Part shown: piece after piece, positions 53,894 through 62,689 of the stretch
Position numbering within the stretch: the stretch's first letter is position 1
Layout of the letters: each line of letters begins with the position of its first letter
NCBI GenBank assembly: GCA_017458125.1
Contig: JAFTGB010000066.1
Span: forward strand, 1-64,000
DNA: 64,000 nucleotides
From: Prevotella sp.
Lineage (GTDB): Bacteria > Bacteroidota > Bacteroidia > Bacteroidales > Bacteroidaceae
Reading direction: 5' to 3'
Translations under genes and position numbers: made by a program
Notes under the pieces: generated by a model
The model's database searches: none
Told to the model about the DNA's origin: nothing
What the model saw: the letters and a program-made list of their open reading frames with translations, nothing else

Positions 53894-53901
53894 TACCTTT
53901 G
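53894..53901 (+). promoter_or_regulatory. -7 promoter element of tRNA-Leu
   Basis: TACCTTTG, 14 bp before the tRNA 5' end. Confidence 0.7.
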
Positions 53902-53915
53902 CAGTCGCTAATCTT

Positions 53916-53999
53916 GCCGCGATGGTGGAATGGTAGACACGAGGGACTTAAAATCCCTTGGCCATAACGGCTGTGCGGGTTCGAGTCCCGCTCGCGGCA
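53916..53999 (+). tRNA. tRNA-Leu (anticodon TAA)
   Basis: Acceptor stem gccgcga with tcgcggc, anticodon stem aggga with tccct and loop cttaaaa, a long variable arm typical of leucine tRNA, and a T-arm with gttcgag. CCA is not encoded. The arms fold cleanly. Confidence 0.95.
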
Positions 54000-54048
54000 C
54001 AGATTGTTTTTCCCACCTCAGAGGTATGTGCGGGCAAGCCCCGTGACG

Positions 54049-54056
54049 TACCTTTG
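54049..54056 (+). promoter_or_regulatory. -7 promoter element of the TPR lipoprotein operon
   Basis: TACCTTTG, 37 bp before the ATG at 54094. Confidence 0.65.
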
Positions 54057-54093
54057 TGTCATTAAATGCAACATCATCAAATAAACATACGCA

Positions 54094-55773
54094 ATGAAGA
54101 CAAAAGGACTGATTATGGCAGTAGCAGCAGCGCTGCTGACCTCGTGCTCAGGCAAGCTGGGCAACCTGTCGAGTGACTATTTCAAGGTGAATCCCAAACC
54201 CTTAGAGGCAGAAGCCGGTCAGGTGACGGCCACCATCAGCGGCACGTTCCCCGAGAAGTATATGAACAAGAAGGCCGTGCTGCGGGTGACTCCCGAGCTG
54301 CGCTTCAAGAAGAACGGCGTGATGCAGAGCGTGCAGGGACAGTCGGCCCAGTTCCAGGGCGAGAAGGTGCTGGGCAACAACCAGACCATCTCCTACAAAC
54401 TGGGCGGCCACTACACGATGAAGACCACCTTCGACTACGTTCCCGAGATGCAGAAGAGCGAGCTCTACCTGACGTTCAACGGCACGATAGGCAAGAAGCA
54501 GGTGACGGTACCGGCCGTCAAGGTGGCTGACGGCGTCATCGCCACCAGCGAGTTGTACCGCAAGACGCTGCTACAGTCGCAGGGCAGCGTGGCCCAGGAC
54601 AGCTTCCAGCGCATTGTGGCCCAGAAGCAGGAGGCCAACATCAAGTTCCTCATCCAGCAGGCCGAGCTGCGCAAGAGCGAGCTGAAGAACGGCTCCGTGC
54701 AGGAGTTCGTCAACCTGCTGAAGCGCATCAGCGCCGACCGTCAGGGCCTGAACCTGAACAACGTGGAAGTGTCGGCCTATGCTTCGCCCGACGGTGGCTA
54801 CCAGCTGAACGAGCGTCTGGCCAACCAGCGCCAGCAGAACGCTGAGAGCTACGTGAAGCAGCAGATGAAGCAGGCCAGTCTGACGCAGCCCGTCGAGGCT
54901 AACTACACGGCACAGGACTGGGAGGGCTTCCAGCAGATGGTAGCCGCCTCGAACATCCAGGACAAGGATGTCATCCTGCGCGTGCTGTCGCTCTACAAGG
55001 ACCCCCAGGAGCGTGAGCAGCAGATTAAGAACATGAGCGCCGGTTTCCGCGAGCTGGCAGACTACATTTTGCCTGAGTTGCGCCGTGCCCGCCTGACCAT
55101 CAACTACGAGACCGTGGGCCGCGACGACCAGCAGATCAAGGACCAGCTGAAGGCCGACCCCACCAAGCTCGACATCGAGGAGATGCTGTATGCCGCCACG
55201 CTGACTGACGACAATGTCGAGAAGGAGAGCATCTACAAGCAGACGGCCAAGCTGTGGGACCGCGACGCCCGCGCCGTGAACAACCTGGCCATGCTGGCCT
55301 GGCAGCGCGGCGACTACGAGGAAGCCCAGAACCTGCTGTATAAGGCACAGGCCATCAACCCCAACTGCCCCGAGGTGAGCGCCAACTTAGGCATGCTGGC
55401 CCTGCAGCAGGGCGACGTCGCACAGGCCGAGAGCCTCATTGGCAAGGCTGCCAACGCCTACGGACTGGCTGAGGTGTTGGGTAACCTGCACCTGGCTCAG
55501 GGCAACTATGCACTGGCTGCACAGGACCTGGAGAACACCATCTCCAACAGTGCCGGACTGGCTCAGCTGCTCACCAAGGACTACCAGAAGGCTGCCCAGA
55601 CGCTGAAGGCCGTTAAGAACGGCGACGGCATCACCGACTACCTGCAGGCCATCATCTGCGCCCGTCAGGGCAACGAGGGCATGGCCGGCTACTTCCTGCG
55701 TCAGGCTGTCGAGAAAGACCCCTCGCTGGCTGCCTATTCTGCCAACGACCTGGAGCTGAGGAAGGTGAAGTAA
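54094..55773 (+). CDS. TPR lipoprotein with OmpA-like segment
   Basis: 559 residues. Lipoprotein signal (MAVAAALLTSC), then a beta domain (FKVNPKPLEAEAGQVTATISGTFPEKY). A segment near residue 230 (VEVSAYASPDGGYQLNERLANQRQQNAESYV) resembles the OmpA peptidoglycan-binding core. The C-terminal 250 residues are TPR-like helix pairs (NNLAMLAWQRGDYEEAQNLLYKAQAINPN). Probably an envelope scaffold; the exact role is unknown. The thioredoxin-like lipoprotein follows after a repeat-rich gap. Confidence 0.82.
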   Translation: MKTKGLIMAVAAALLTSCSGKLGNLSSDYFKVNPKPLEAEAGQVTATISGTFPEKYMNKKAVLRVTPELRFKKNGVMQSVQGQSAQFQGEKVLGNNQTISYKLGGHYTMKTTFDYVPEMQKSELYLTFNGTIGKKQVTVPAVKVADGVIATSELYRKTLLQSQGSVAQDSFQRIVAQKQEANIKFLIQQAELRKSELKNGSVQEFVNLLKRISADRQGLNLNNVEVSAYASPDGGYQLNERLANQRQQNAESYVKQQMKQASLTQPVEANYTAQDWEGFQQMVAASNIQDKDVILRVLSLYKDPQEREQQIKNMSAGFRELADYILPELRRARLTINYETVGRDDQQIKDQLKADPTKLDIEEMLYAATLTDDNVEKESIYKQTAKLWDRDARAVNNLAMLAWQRGDYEEAQNLLYKAQAINPNCPEVSANLGMLALQQGDVAQAESLIGKAANAYGLAEVLGNLHLAQGNYALAAQDLENTISNSAGLAQLLTKDYQKAAQTLKAVKNGDGITDYLQAIICARQGNEGMAGYFLRQAVEKDPSLAAYSANDLELRKVK

Positions 55774-55774
55774 A

Positions 55775-55936
55775 AAAAAAATAAGAAATAAGAAATAAAA
55801 ATTAGGCATTAAGAAATAAAAAGGCAATGGACATCAGACGGATTGCAGACGGACTGAGGACTGCGGTAGGACTACTGCCTCGCCATTTTTGTTTCTTAAT
55901 GCCCAATTTTTATTTCTTATTTTTTATTTCTTATTT
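55775..55936. repeat. Inverted A/T word repeat that runs into a coding region
   Basis: ataagaaataagaaataaaaa words with 'ttaggcatt' (55775-55824) face the inverted words gtttcttaatgccc and tttttatttcttatt (55882-55936). The right arm encodes the first part of the next lipoprotein. Confidence 0.85.
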
Positions 55937-56900
55937 ACTCACCAGTTGTGGTGTTGACAGCGACCGCTTCCGCTTTGAAGGACGGTTGCGCAACATGAAT
56001 CAGGGAGAGTTCTGGGTTTACAGTGCCGACGGTGCCATGGAAGGCATCGACACCATCCCCGTGCGCGAGGGACGCTTCGAGTATGAGACGGAGCTGCGTG
56101 TGCCGACGACGTTCATCGTCATCTTCCCCAACTACTCCGAACAGCCCGTCTTTGCAGAACCCGGCGAGGTGGTAACACTCAAGGGCGACGCCTCGCACCT
56201 GAAGGAGATGACCATAAAAGGTACCGACGACAACGAGGCCATGACCAACCTGCGCATGGAGCTGAACAGGCTGATGCCGCCGGAGATACCGAAAGCCGTG
56301 GAGACGTTCATCAGGGAGCATCCTCAGTCGCGTGTCAGCAACTACCTGTTGCAACGCTACTTCGTGGAAGACGCCGCTGCCGACTATAAGAAAGCCTATG
56401 AGCTGGCCACGCTGCTGCAGAAGGCGCAGCCCGACAACGGACAGGTGGCCAACTGGAAGAAGGTGCTGGAACATCTGAAGAACGGCACCCGCAACAGCAA
56501 GCTCCCCGCGTTTCAGGCTACGGACGTAAAAGGACGCACGGTGACGCAGAACGACCTGAAGGCGCAGGCCAACGTGGTGATGCTGTGGGCAACGTGGAAC
56601 TACCATAGCGTGGACATGCACCGCAGGGTGCAGCGGCTGAAGGACACTTACGCCGGCAAGTTGGGCGTGGTGAGCATCAGCGTGGACGGCGACACAAAGG
56701 AGGTGAAGCGCCGCGTCACCCGTGACTCGCTGACGTGGAAGACGGTGTGCGACGGCCGCATGTGGCTTTCGCCCTTGGTGTCGCAGTTCGGGTTTACCGA
56801 CGTGCCGTCCAACCTGTTGGTCAACGACAAGGGCATTATCATAGAGCGCAACCTGTCGCCCCAGAAATTGGAGGAGAAAATCAGACAGATGCTGAAATAG
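55899..56900 (+). CDS. DUF4369/thioredoxin-like lipoprotein lacking the CXXC motif
   Basis: From the ATG at 55899, 333 residues. The lipobox YLLTSC comes after only 16 residues, encoded by repeat DNA. An alternative ATG at 55827 adds 24 residues with Arg near the start, which would suit a signal peptide better. Residues of about 20-130 look like DUF4369 (GRLRNMNQGEFWVYSADGAMEG), and the C-terminal half is TlpA/AhpC-like (LKAQANVVMLWATWNYHSVDM, VVSISVDGDTKEVK, LVNDKGIII). Where TlpA has WCGPC this has WNYHS, so no dithiol chemistry is expected. Confidence 0.8.
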   Translation: MPNFYFLFFISYLLTSCGVDSDRFRFEGRLRNMNQGEFWVYSADGAMEGIDTIPVREGRFEYETELRVPTTFIVIFPNYSEQPVFAEPGEVVTLKGDASHLKEMTIKGTDDNEAMTNLRMELNRLMPPEIPKAVETFIREHPQSRVSNYLLQRYFVEDAAADYKKAYELATLLQKAQPDNGQVANWKKVLEHLKNGTRNSKLPAFQATDVKGRTVTQNDLKAQANVVMLWATWNYHSVDMHRRVQRLKDTYAGKLGVVSISVDGDTKEVKRRVTRDSLTWKTVCDGRMWLSPLVSQFGFTDVPSNLLVNDKGIIIERNLSPQKLEEKIRQMLK

Positions 56901-56933
56901 CACATACTTATTAACAACCATTTATTACCCATA

Positions 56934-59051
56934 ATGAAACGAGGACTTATCATTGCACTGAAATGGATTGGCGGGCTGTTGCTCACCGTTGTTCTCCTGC
57001 TGGCAGCAGCCGTGGGCGTGTTCAACAGCGGCTACTTCCAGGATTGGGTGCTGCAGAAGACCGTTGTGCTGCTGCAGGACAAGTTGCAGACGCGCGTCAC
57101 CGTCGACGAGCTGCGCATCGACTTGGTAGGGCTGGACGCTCACCTGTACGGCTTAGAGGTGGAAGACCGCCAGCAGCGCAAGATGCTGCGCCTCGATGAG
57201 TTGCGGGCCGACGTGGTGCTGTGGCAGCTGATGCAGCACCGCGTCAAAATAGCCGAGGCCACATGCCGAGGACTGGAAGCCACCCTCGTCCAGCCGCAGG
57301 ACACGGCCGCCAACTTCCAGTTCATCGTCGACGCCTTCAAACGCGACCGCCAGCATACGGACACCGTGCCCAAGAAGCAGAAGATGAACATCTCGTTCGA
57401 CGTGGACAAAGTGGAACTGGAGTCCATCAAGTTCAGCTACAACGACGCTAAGGCCGAGCTGGCCCGCCTTATATATAAGAAAGGTGTAAACGACCGTCAG
57501 GTGGCCGAGCTGCTGAACCTGCGCATGCAGTGGATACACCAGAGCAAGAAGCACGGCCCGATACTCAACAAGCTGCGCGTGGGCGTGCTGGACATGGTCG
57601 ACATGCAGCGTTACATACAGCTGAGTATTGACAGTCTGTGCTACTTCACCGACAACCATAAAGACCGCAAGAACGTGGGCAAGCCCAAGCGCGGAGCCTT
57701 CGATGCCGGCCATTTCGACGTGGTGGCCAAGTTAGGCGCGCGCGTGGAACACCTGTCAAAAGACAGCGTGGTGGCTGCCATCACCAACTGCCAGGCCACG
57801 GACCGTGGCTCGGGGCTGAACTTAACGACGCTGACCTGCAGGCTGACCGCCAACAAGCGGACGCTCAACCTGAAGAACATGACGGTGGGCATGGCGCACA
57901 CCAAGCTGAAAATAGCCGATGCCGTGGTGCAGTTGCCCAGCAAGAAGGAGGGCAGAACCATGGCGTACCATACGTCATTGATTACCGGCACGACGCAGTT
58001 GCGCGACATCTCGAAACCCTTCGCCCCGGTGTTAGGGAAGTTCACGCTGCCCCTGCAGCTGCAGACCAGGATGAGCGGCGAGGCTGACGCCATGCACTTC
58101 CGCGACGTCATGGTCAAGACCGCCGACGGTAAATTCAAGGTGACGGCAAAGGGCGGCATCACGGGACTGAAGGACAAGTACCAGTTGCACGTCCATTTCG
58201 ACATCAACAAGATGGTGGCCGTCGGTGACTCCAAGCAGCGCATCATCAACCAGTTCCAGGTCAAGAAGTTCATGATGAAGCAGCTGGACAACCTCGGACG
58301 GATAGAGTACACGGGCCACTTCGACGTGCTGTATAAGAGAGAACAGTTTGCCGGCACGCTGCGGACAGGCGTGGGCAGCATCATATTCAACTTCGCTTTG
58401 GACGAGAAGAACAAGTACGTGTTCGGAAAGGCACGCACCGACTCGCTGGAGCTGGGCAAGGCCATGGACATGCCCGGCATCGGCAAGACGGCCTGCGAGG
58501 CAGAGTTCAAGTTCGACATCTCGAAACCCCGTACTGCTCTCATGCGCAGGAAGAAAGGCGGCAAACTGCCCATCGGCGAGGTCAAAGCCCATGTCACGGA
58601 GGCCCGTTACAAGTTCATCAAGGTCAGGAATATTGGCGTCTCCATGGTGAGCGACGGTGCCGTGGCCGAGGGCGACCTGAGTGCTCCCGGTAAGTTAGTC
58701 GACCTGAGCTGCACCTTCTCGTTCACCAATACCAACGAGATGAAGAAGATGAAGGTCAAGCCCCGTGTCAAGTTTAACCTCTTCCGCAAGTCCACGGATG
58801 AGGAGAAGGAGCGCAAACGGCAGCTGAAAGAGCAGAAGAAGGAGGAGCGCCGTAAACAGAAGGCCGAGGCCGAGAAGGTGAAGGAAGCCGAAAAGGCCGC
58901 CAAGAAGGCTGAGAAAGAAGCCCGCAAGGCTGCCAAGGAAGCTGAGAAAGCCAAGAAGAAAGCCGCCAAAGAAGCCGAGAAAGCCGCCCGCAAGGCTGCC
59001 AAGGAAGCCGAGAAAGCCGCCAAGAAGGCCGCTAAGGAAGCCGCGTCCTAA
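56934..59051 (+). CDS. AsmA-like envelope protein with Lys/Ala-rich tail
   Basis: 705 residues. An N-terminal membrane anchor (ALKWIGGLLLTVVLLLAAAVGVF), then the AsmA-type start VLQKTVVLLQDKLQTRVTVDELRIDLVGLDAHLYGLEVED. The family forms long beta-groove proteins thought to affect lipid transport between membranes. The last 85 or so residues (from EEKERKRQLK) are an unbroken Lys/Ala/Glu helix of repeated AAKEAEKA and ARKAAKEAEKA units, resembling histone H1 or TolA tails. It starts 33 bp after the thioredoxin-like gene. Confidence 0.82.
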   Translation: MKRGLIIALKWIGGLLLTVVLLLAAAVGVFNSGYFQDWVLQKTVVLLQDKLQTRVTVDELRIDLVGLDAHLYGLEVEDRQQRKMLRLDELRADVVLWQLMQHRVKIAEATCRGLEATLVQPQDTAANFQFIVDAFKRDRQHTDTVPKKQKMNISFDVDKVELESIKFSYNDAKAELARLIYKKGVNDRQVAELLNLRMQWIHQSKKHGPILNKLRVGVLDMVDMQRYIQLSIDSLCYFTDNHKDRKNVGKPKRGAFDAGHFDVVAKLGARVEHLSKDSVVAAITNCQATDRGSGLNLTTLTCRLTANKRTLNLKNMTVGMAHTKLKIADAVVQLPSKKEGRTMAYHTSLITGTTQLRDISKPFAPVLGKFTLPLQLQTRMSGEADAMHFRDVMVKTADGKFKVTAKGGITGLKDKYQLHVHFDINKMVAVGDSKQRIINQFQVKKFMMKQLDNLGRIEYTGHFDVLYKREQFAGTLRTGVGSIIFNFALDEKNKYVFGKARTDSLELGKAMDMPGIGKTACEAEFKFDISKPRTALMRRKKGGKLPIGEVKAHVTEARYKFIKVRNIGVSMVSDGAVAEGDLSAPGKLVDLSCTFSFTNTNEMKKMKVKPRVKFNLFRKSTDEEKERKRQLKEQKKEERRKQKAEAEKVKEAEKAAKKAEKEARKAAKEAEKAKKKAAKEAEKAARKAAKEAEKAAKKAAKEAAS

Positions 59052-59106
59052 ATATTAATCAAATTTAAAACGTGGCGGAAAACTGCGGTATTTGGAATTA
59101 TTTTGT

Positions 59107-59114
59107 TATCTTTG
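59107..59114 (+). promoter_or_regulatory. -7 promoter element of the SDR gene
   Basis: TATCTTTG, 57 bp before the ATG at 59172. Confidence 0.65.
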
Positions 59115-59171
59115 CAGTCACGATACATACTAAAGCTAATCTATTTTAATGACCGACTAAAAATAACAGTT

Positions 59172-59972
59172 ATGGCAAATCCATTTTCATTAGAGGGCAA
59201 AAACGCCTGGATTACCGGTGCCAGCTATGGTATTGGTTTTAACATTGCCAAGGCTTTCGTAGCCGCTGGCATCAAGAACATCATCTTCAACGACATCAAC
59301 GAGGCCGCTCTGGAGCGTGGTCTGGCTAACTACAAGGAGGCCGGCATCGAGAACGTCAAGGGCTACGTCTGCGACGTCACCGACGAAGTGGCCGTGAAGG
59401 CCCTGGTGGAGAAGATTCACCAGGAGGTGGGTCAGATAGACATCCTGGTCAACAATGCCGGCATCATCAAGCGCATCCCCATGCACGAGATGAAGCGTCA
59501 GGAGTTCCAGCAGGTCATCGACATCGACCTCGTGGGTCCGTTCATCGTCAGCTCGGCCGTTATTCCCGAGATGATGGAGCGTCGCGAGGGTAAGATCATC
59601 AACATCTGCTCCATGATGTCGGAGTTAGGTCGTGAGACCGTCAGCGCATACGCTGCCGCCAAGGGTGGACTGAAGATGCTGACCCGCAACATCTGCTCGG
59701 AGTACGGTGAGTACAACATCCAGTGCAACGGCATAGGCCCGGGCTACATCGCCACGCCGCAGACCGCTCCCCTGCGGGAGCGTCAGCCGGACGGCAGCCG
59801 TCATCCCTTCGACTCGTTCATCTGCGCCAAGACTCCCGCCGGACGCTGGCTGGAGCCCGAAGAGCTGGGTGGCCCCGCAGTGTTCTTGGCCTCTCATGCC
59901 TCCGATGCCGTCAACGGTCACGTGCTCTACGTCGACGGTGGCATCCTGGCCTACATCGGCAAGCAGCCCTGA
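59172..59972 (+). CDS. SDR oxidoreductase, probable gluconate 5-dehydrogenase
   Basis: A 266-residue short-chain dehydrogenase. Cofactor motif GASYGIG with the NNAG motif; catalytic Ser in NICSMMSELG and YAAAK. The GPGYIATPQTAPLRE and VNGHVLYVDGGILAYIG segments match the Ga5DH/KduD group, which interconverts gluconate and 5-ketogluconate or related keto-uronates. No other uronate genes are nearby, so the substrate is a guess. The ATG at 59172 is preferred over a longer frame that would include the promoter. Confidence 0.88.
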   Translation: MANPFSLEGKNAWITGASYGIGFNIAKAFVAAGIKNIIFNDINEAALERGLANYKEAGIENVKGYVCDVTDEVAVKALVEKIHQEVGQIDILVNNAGIIKRIPMHEMKRQEFQQVIDIDLVGPFIVSSAVIPEMMERREGKIINICSMMSELGRETVSAYAAAKGGLKMLTRNICSEYGEYNIQCNGIGPGYIATPQTAPLRERQPDGSRHPFDSFICAKTPAGRWLEPEELGGPAVFLASHASDAVNGHVLYVDGGILAYIGKQP

Positions 59973-60005
59973 TGCGTCGTTGCCTTCCGGCATGGCAGAA
60001 AGAAA

Positions 60006-60037
60006 AAGAGGATGCGCTCGTTGGAGTGCATCCTCTT
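60006..60037. terminator. Bidirectional terminator between SDR and HU genes
   Basis: aagaggatgc pairs with gcatcctctt (10 bp, 12-nt loop) between two convergent genes, with A-rich DNA on the left and T-rich DNA further right. Confidence 0.7.
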
Positions 60038-60058
60038 GGTGTAAATAAATTTACAAAA

Positions 60059-60334
60059 TTACTTGTTGACTGCCTCAGCGAGCTCGGCACCGGCCTTGAA
60101 CTTGGCAACCTTCTTAGCAGCAATCTGAATCTTCTGCTTGGTGGCGGGGTTAATACCTTCACGGGCGGGCTTCTCTGCAACGGCGAACGTACCAAAGCCT
60201 ACAAGCTGAACCTTGTCACCCTTAACGAGGGCATCCTTAATAGCTGCTACTGCGGCGTCAAGAGCCTTCTTGGCGTCAACTTTTGTCAGTTCAGCACCTG
60301 CTGCAATCTGATCAATCAATTCTGTCTTGTTCAT
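60059..60334 (-). CDS. hup: HU family DNA-binding protein
   Basis: A 91-residue nucleoid protein. NKTELIDQIAAGAELTKVDAKKALDAAVAAI is the dimer core; VQLVGFGTFAVAEKPAREGINPATKQKIQIAAKKVAKFKAGAEL is the beta-arm region that bends DNA. Complete and conserved, unlike the two long HU-like proteins earlier. TATATTTG at 60387-60394 is the promoter. Confidence 0.96.
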   Translation of the reverse strand: MNKTELIDQIAAGAELTKVDAKKALDAAVAAIKDALVKGDKVQLVGFGTFAVAEKPAREGINPATKQKIQIAAKKVAKFKAGAELAEAVNK

Positions 60335-60386
60335 AATTAAGTTGATTTAAAATGATTTATATAAAAAATTAAGTTGTTTTCTTGCG

Positions 60387-60507
60387 CAAATATAGGTTAA
60401 AGAATTTAGAAAACAAACAAAAAACTGAAAAAAATGACTTTTTTGATGAAAAAAAGTGCGTAAAGACCTGTTTTTGTGCTTAAAAACATATATTTTTTGT
60501 AATTTTG
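60387..60507. promoter_or_regulatory. Divergent promoters of HU and rhomboid genes
   Basis: TATATTTG on the minus strand (60387-60394) for HU and TAATTTTG on the plus strand (60500-60507) for the rhomboid gene. No other feature is seen in the 237-bp gap. Confidence 0.6.
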
Positions 60508-60571
60508 CGCTCGATTTGTGTGAGTAAAGAACACGAAAGAAAGTAAACCGACAATAGCTTATAAAGACAAG

Positions 60572-61492
60572 ATGAACAATATTCCCACAATGACCAAGAA
60601 CCTGCTCATGGTCAACTTCTTGGCGTTTGTCGCCACATGGGTGCTGGAGCGCAGCGGCATCGACCTGACGTCGCTCTTTGGTCTGCACTTCTTCATGGCC
60701 AGCGACTTCCGTATCTATCAGTTTGTCACCTACATGTTTCTGCATGGCGGACTGACGCACATTTTCTTTAATATGTTCGCATTGTGGATGTTCGGCAGTG
60801 TGATTGAGCGCGTGTGGGGACCGAAGAAATTCCTTTTTTATTACATTTGCTGCGGCATCGGCGCCGGTTTCGCACAGGAGTTGGTACAGTATGCCAACTT
60901 TATCATTAACGACATGGCGGCCTACCAGTACGTCGATGCCGGCGGCGTGAGGATGCCGGTCAACGCATACATCAACCTGTGGACCACCATCGGAGCATCT
61001 GGTGCCGTCTATGCCATCCTGCTGGCTTTCGGCATGATATTCCCCAACGAGCGGCTGTTCATTATTCCCTTCCCCTTCCCCATCAAGGCCAAGTGGTTAG
61101 TGGTTGGCTACATTGCCATTGAACTGTTCTCGGCCATGAGCAGTCCGGGCGACGGCGTGGCCCACATGGCTCACCTGGGCGGCATGCTGTTTGGTTTCCT
61201 GCTGATACGCTATTGGCAGAAACATCCTGACTCCAGCCAGCGTTTCGGACGGAGTAGGGGACAGGAGTTCTTCGACCGCATGAAGCAGAAGTACGATGCC
61301 CGTCAGGACACCCGCATGCATGCGGAGTATCATGGCGACCCTCGCCGCGAGAGCGACGAGGAGTATAATGCCCGCAAGCGTAAGAACCAGGAGGAGATAG
61401 ATGCCATTTTGGACAAGATACGCAAGAGCGGTTACGACAGTCTGACGAAGGAGGAAAAAAAGAAATTGTTTGACCAAAGCCGTGAGTCGTGA
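60572..61492 (+). CDS. Rhomboid family intramembrane serine protease
   Basis: 306 residues with six or seven membrane helices. The catalytic serine is in TTIGASGAVYA and the histidine in GVAHMAHLGGMLFGFLLI; HGGLTHIFFNMFALWMFG carries the oxyanion histidine and asparagine. A soluble, charged C-terminal tail of about 85 residues (RSRGQEFFDRMKQKYDARQD onward) extends beyond the usual fold, as in many Bacteroidota rhomboids. Its stop overlaps the next gene (GTGA). Confidence 0.92.
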   Translation: MNNIPTMTKNLLMVNFLAFVATWVLERSGIDLTSLFGLHFFMASDFRIYQFVTYMFLHGGLTHIFFNMFALWMFGSVIERVWGPKKFLFYYICCGIGAGFAQELVQYANFIINDMAAYQYVDAGGVRMPVNAYINLWTTIGASGAVYAILLAFGMIFPNERLFIIPFPFPIKAKWLVVGYIAIELFSAMSSPGDGVAHMAHLGGMLFGFLLIRYWQKHPDSSQRFGRSRGQEFFDRMKQKYDARQDTRMHAEYHGDPRRESDEEYNARKRKNQEEIDAILDKIRKSGYDSLTKEEKKKLFDQSRES

Positions 61493-62586
61493 TAAAGCGT
61501 CTGAAGACATTCATAACCCAGCTGGTGGCCGGTGCTAATGTCGTCACTGTCGTACTGATGGTGCTGGTGGGGTTCAGCGACCGCGTCAACCCCACGGAGC
61601 ACCCGTTGCTGTCCACGTTCGGCATGGCTTTTCCCGTCCTGCTGCTGCTCAACATGCTGTTCCTCTTCTTTTGGCTGCTGTTCAGCTGGCGCAAGGCGTG
61701 GATACCCATTGCGGGCTTCCTGTTCGCGTACGTACCTATCACTATCTACCTGCCGCTCAACCTGTCGGAGAGCGTGCCCGACGGCGCCATCAAGCTGCTG
61801 TCGTACAATGTCTGCTCCTACGGCGGCAACTTCAAGTACGAGAACGGCTTCAAGACGGTCTGCGACTATATCGCCTCCGAGGCTCCCGACATTGTCTGCG
61901 TTCAGGAGGACGTGGACACCTGGCGCCACTACACGTTCCGCGAGTATGAGAAGATAGGGCTTACGTACAACGACACGGTAGAGATTGTCAACACACGGAA
62001 GAGCCAGAACAGCATAGGCATCCATACGCGCTTCCCCATCGTGCGTCGCGACCGCATAGCATACACCTCGGAAGTCAACGGCAGCGCGGCGTGGTGGCTC
62101 AAGGTGGGCGACGACACGCTCATCGTTGTCAACAACCATTTCGAGAGCTGTCACCTGAACCCCAGAGACCGCCAGCAGTACCGCCAGATTATCAGGGGCG
62201 AGCTGTCGGGCGACTCCGCCCGTGCTGAGTCGAAGCTGCTGCTGGTGAAGTTGGCCGAGGCCAACGCCAAGCGCGCCCCGCAGATACGGGCGGTGCTCGA
62301 CTACGTGCAGGCACATAAGGGCTATCCCGTGCTGGTCTGCGGCGACTTCAACGACTCGCCCATCTCCTATTCGCGCCACGCCATGGCTCAGCAGCTGACC
62401 GACTGCTACGTAGCCACCGGTCGCGGCGTTGGTTTGTCATATAATCAGAAAGCTTTTTCACTGCGTATTGACCACCTTTTCTGCAGTCAGGACGTGCAAC
62501 CTTACAACTGCAAGATAAACGGCGAAATGGACGCCAGCGACCACAATCCGCTCGTTTGTTGGCTGAAAATCAGGCCAAAACCGTAA
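61489..62586 (+). CDS. Endonuclease/exonuclease/phosphatase family membrane protein
   Basis: 365 residues from a GTG overlapping the rhomboid stop. Two N-terminal membrane segments, then a metal-dependent EEP domain: LLSYNVCSY, IVCVQEDVD, VVNNHFESCHLN, VLVCGDFNDSP and SDHNPLVCW are the catalytic set. The substrate is unknown (nucleic acid or phospholipid). Paired with rhomboid genes in related genomes by my recollection; co-transcription is clear here. Confidence 0.88.
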   Translation: MIKRLKTFITQLVAGANVVTVVLMVLVGFSDRVNPTEHPLLSTFGMAFPVLLLLNMLFLFFWLLFSWRKAWIPIAGFLFAYVPITIYLPLNLSESVPDGAIKLLSYNVCSYGGNFKYENGFKTVCDYIASEAPDIVCVQEDVDTWRHYTFREYEKIGLTYNDTVEIVNTRKSQNSIGIHTRFPIVRRDRIAYTSEVNGSAAWWLKVGDDTLIVVNNHFESCHLNPRDRQQYRQIIRGELSGDSARAESKLLLVKLAEANAKRAPQIRAVLDYVQAHKGYPVLVCGDFNDSPISYSRHAMAQQLTDCYVATGRGVGLSYNQKAFSLRIDHLFCSQDVQPYNCKINGEMDASDHNPLVCWLKIRPKP

Positions 62587-62635
62587 AAAAAGCATGAAAA
62601 TTGCCGATAAATTTCGGTAAATCAGGAAAAAAGCG

Positions 62636-62643
62636 TATATTTG
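62636..62643 (+). promoter_or_regulatory. -7 promoter element of secDF
   Basis: TATATTTG, 46 bp before the ATG at 62690. Confidence 0.65.
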
Positions 62644-62689
62644 CAGGCTTAAAAAGCGAAATCATAAATTAAATTATAAAAATAGCACA

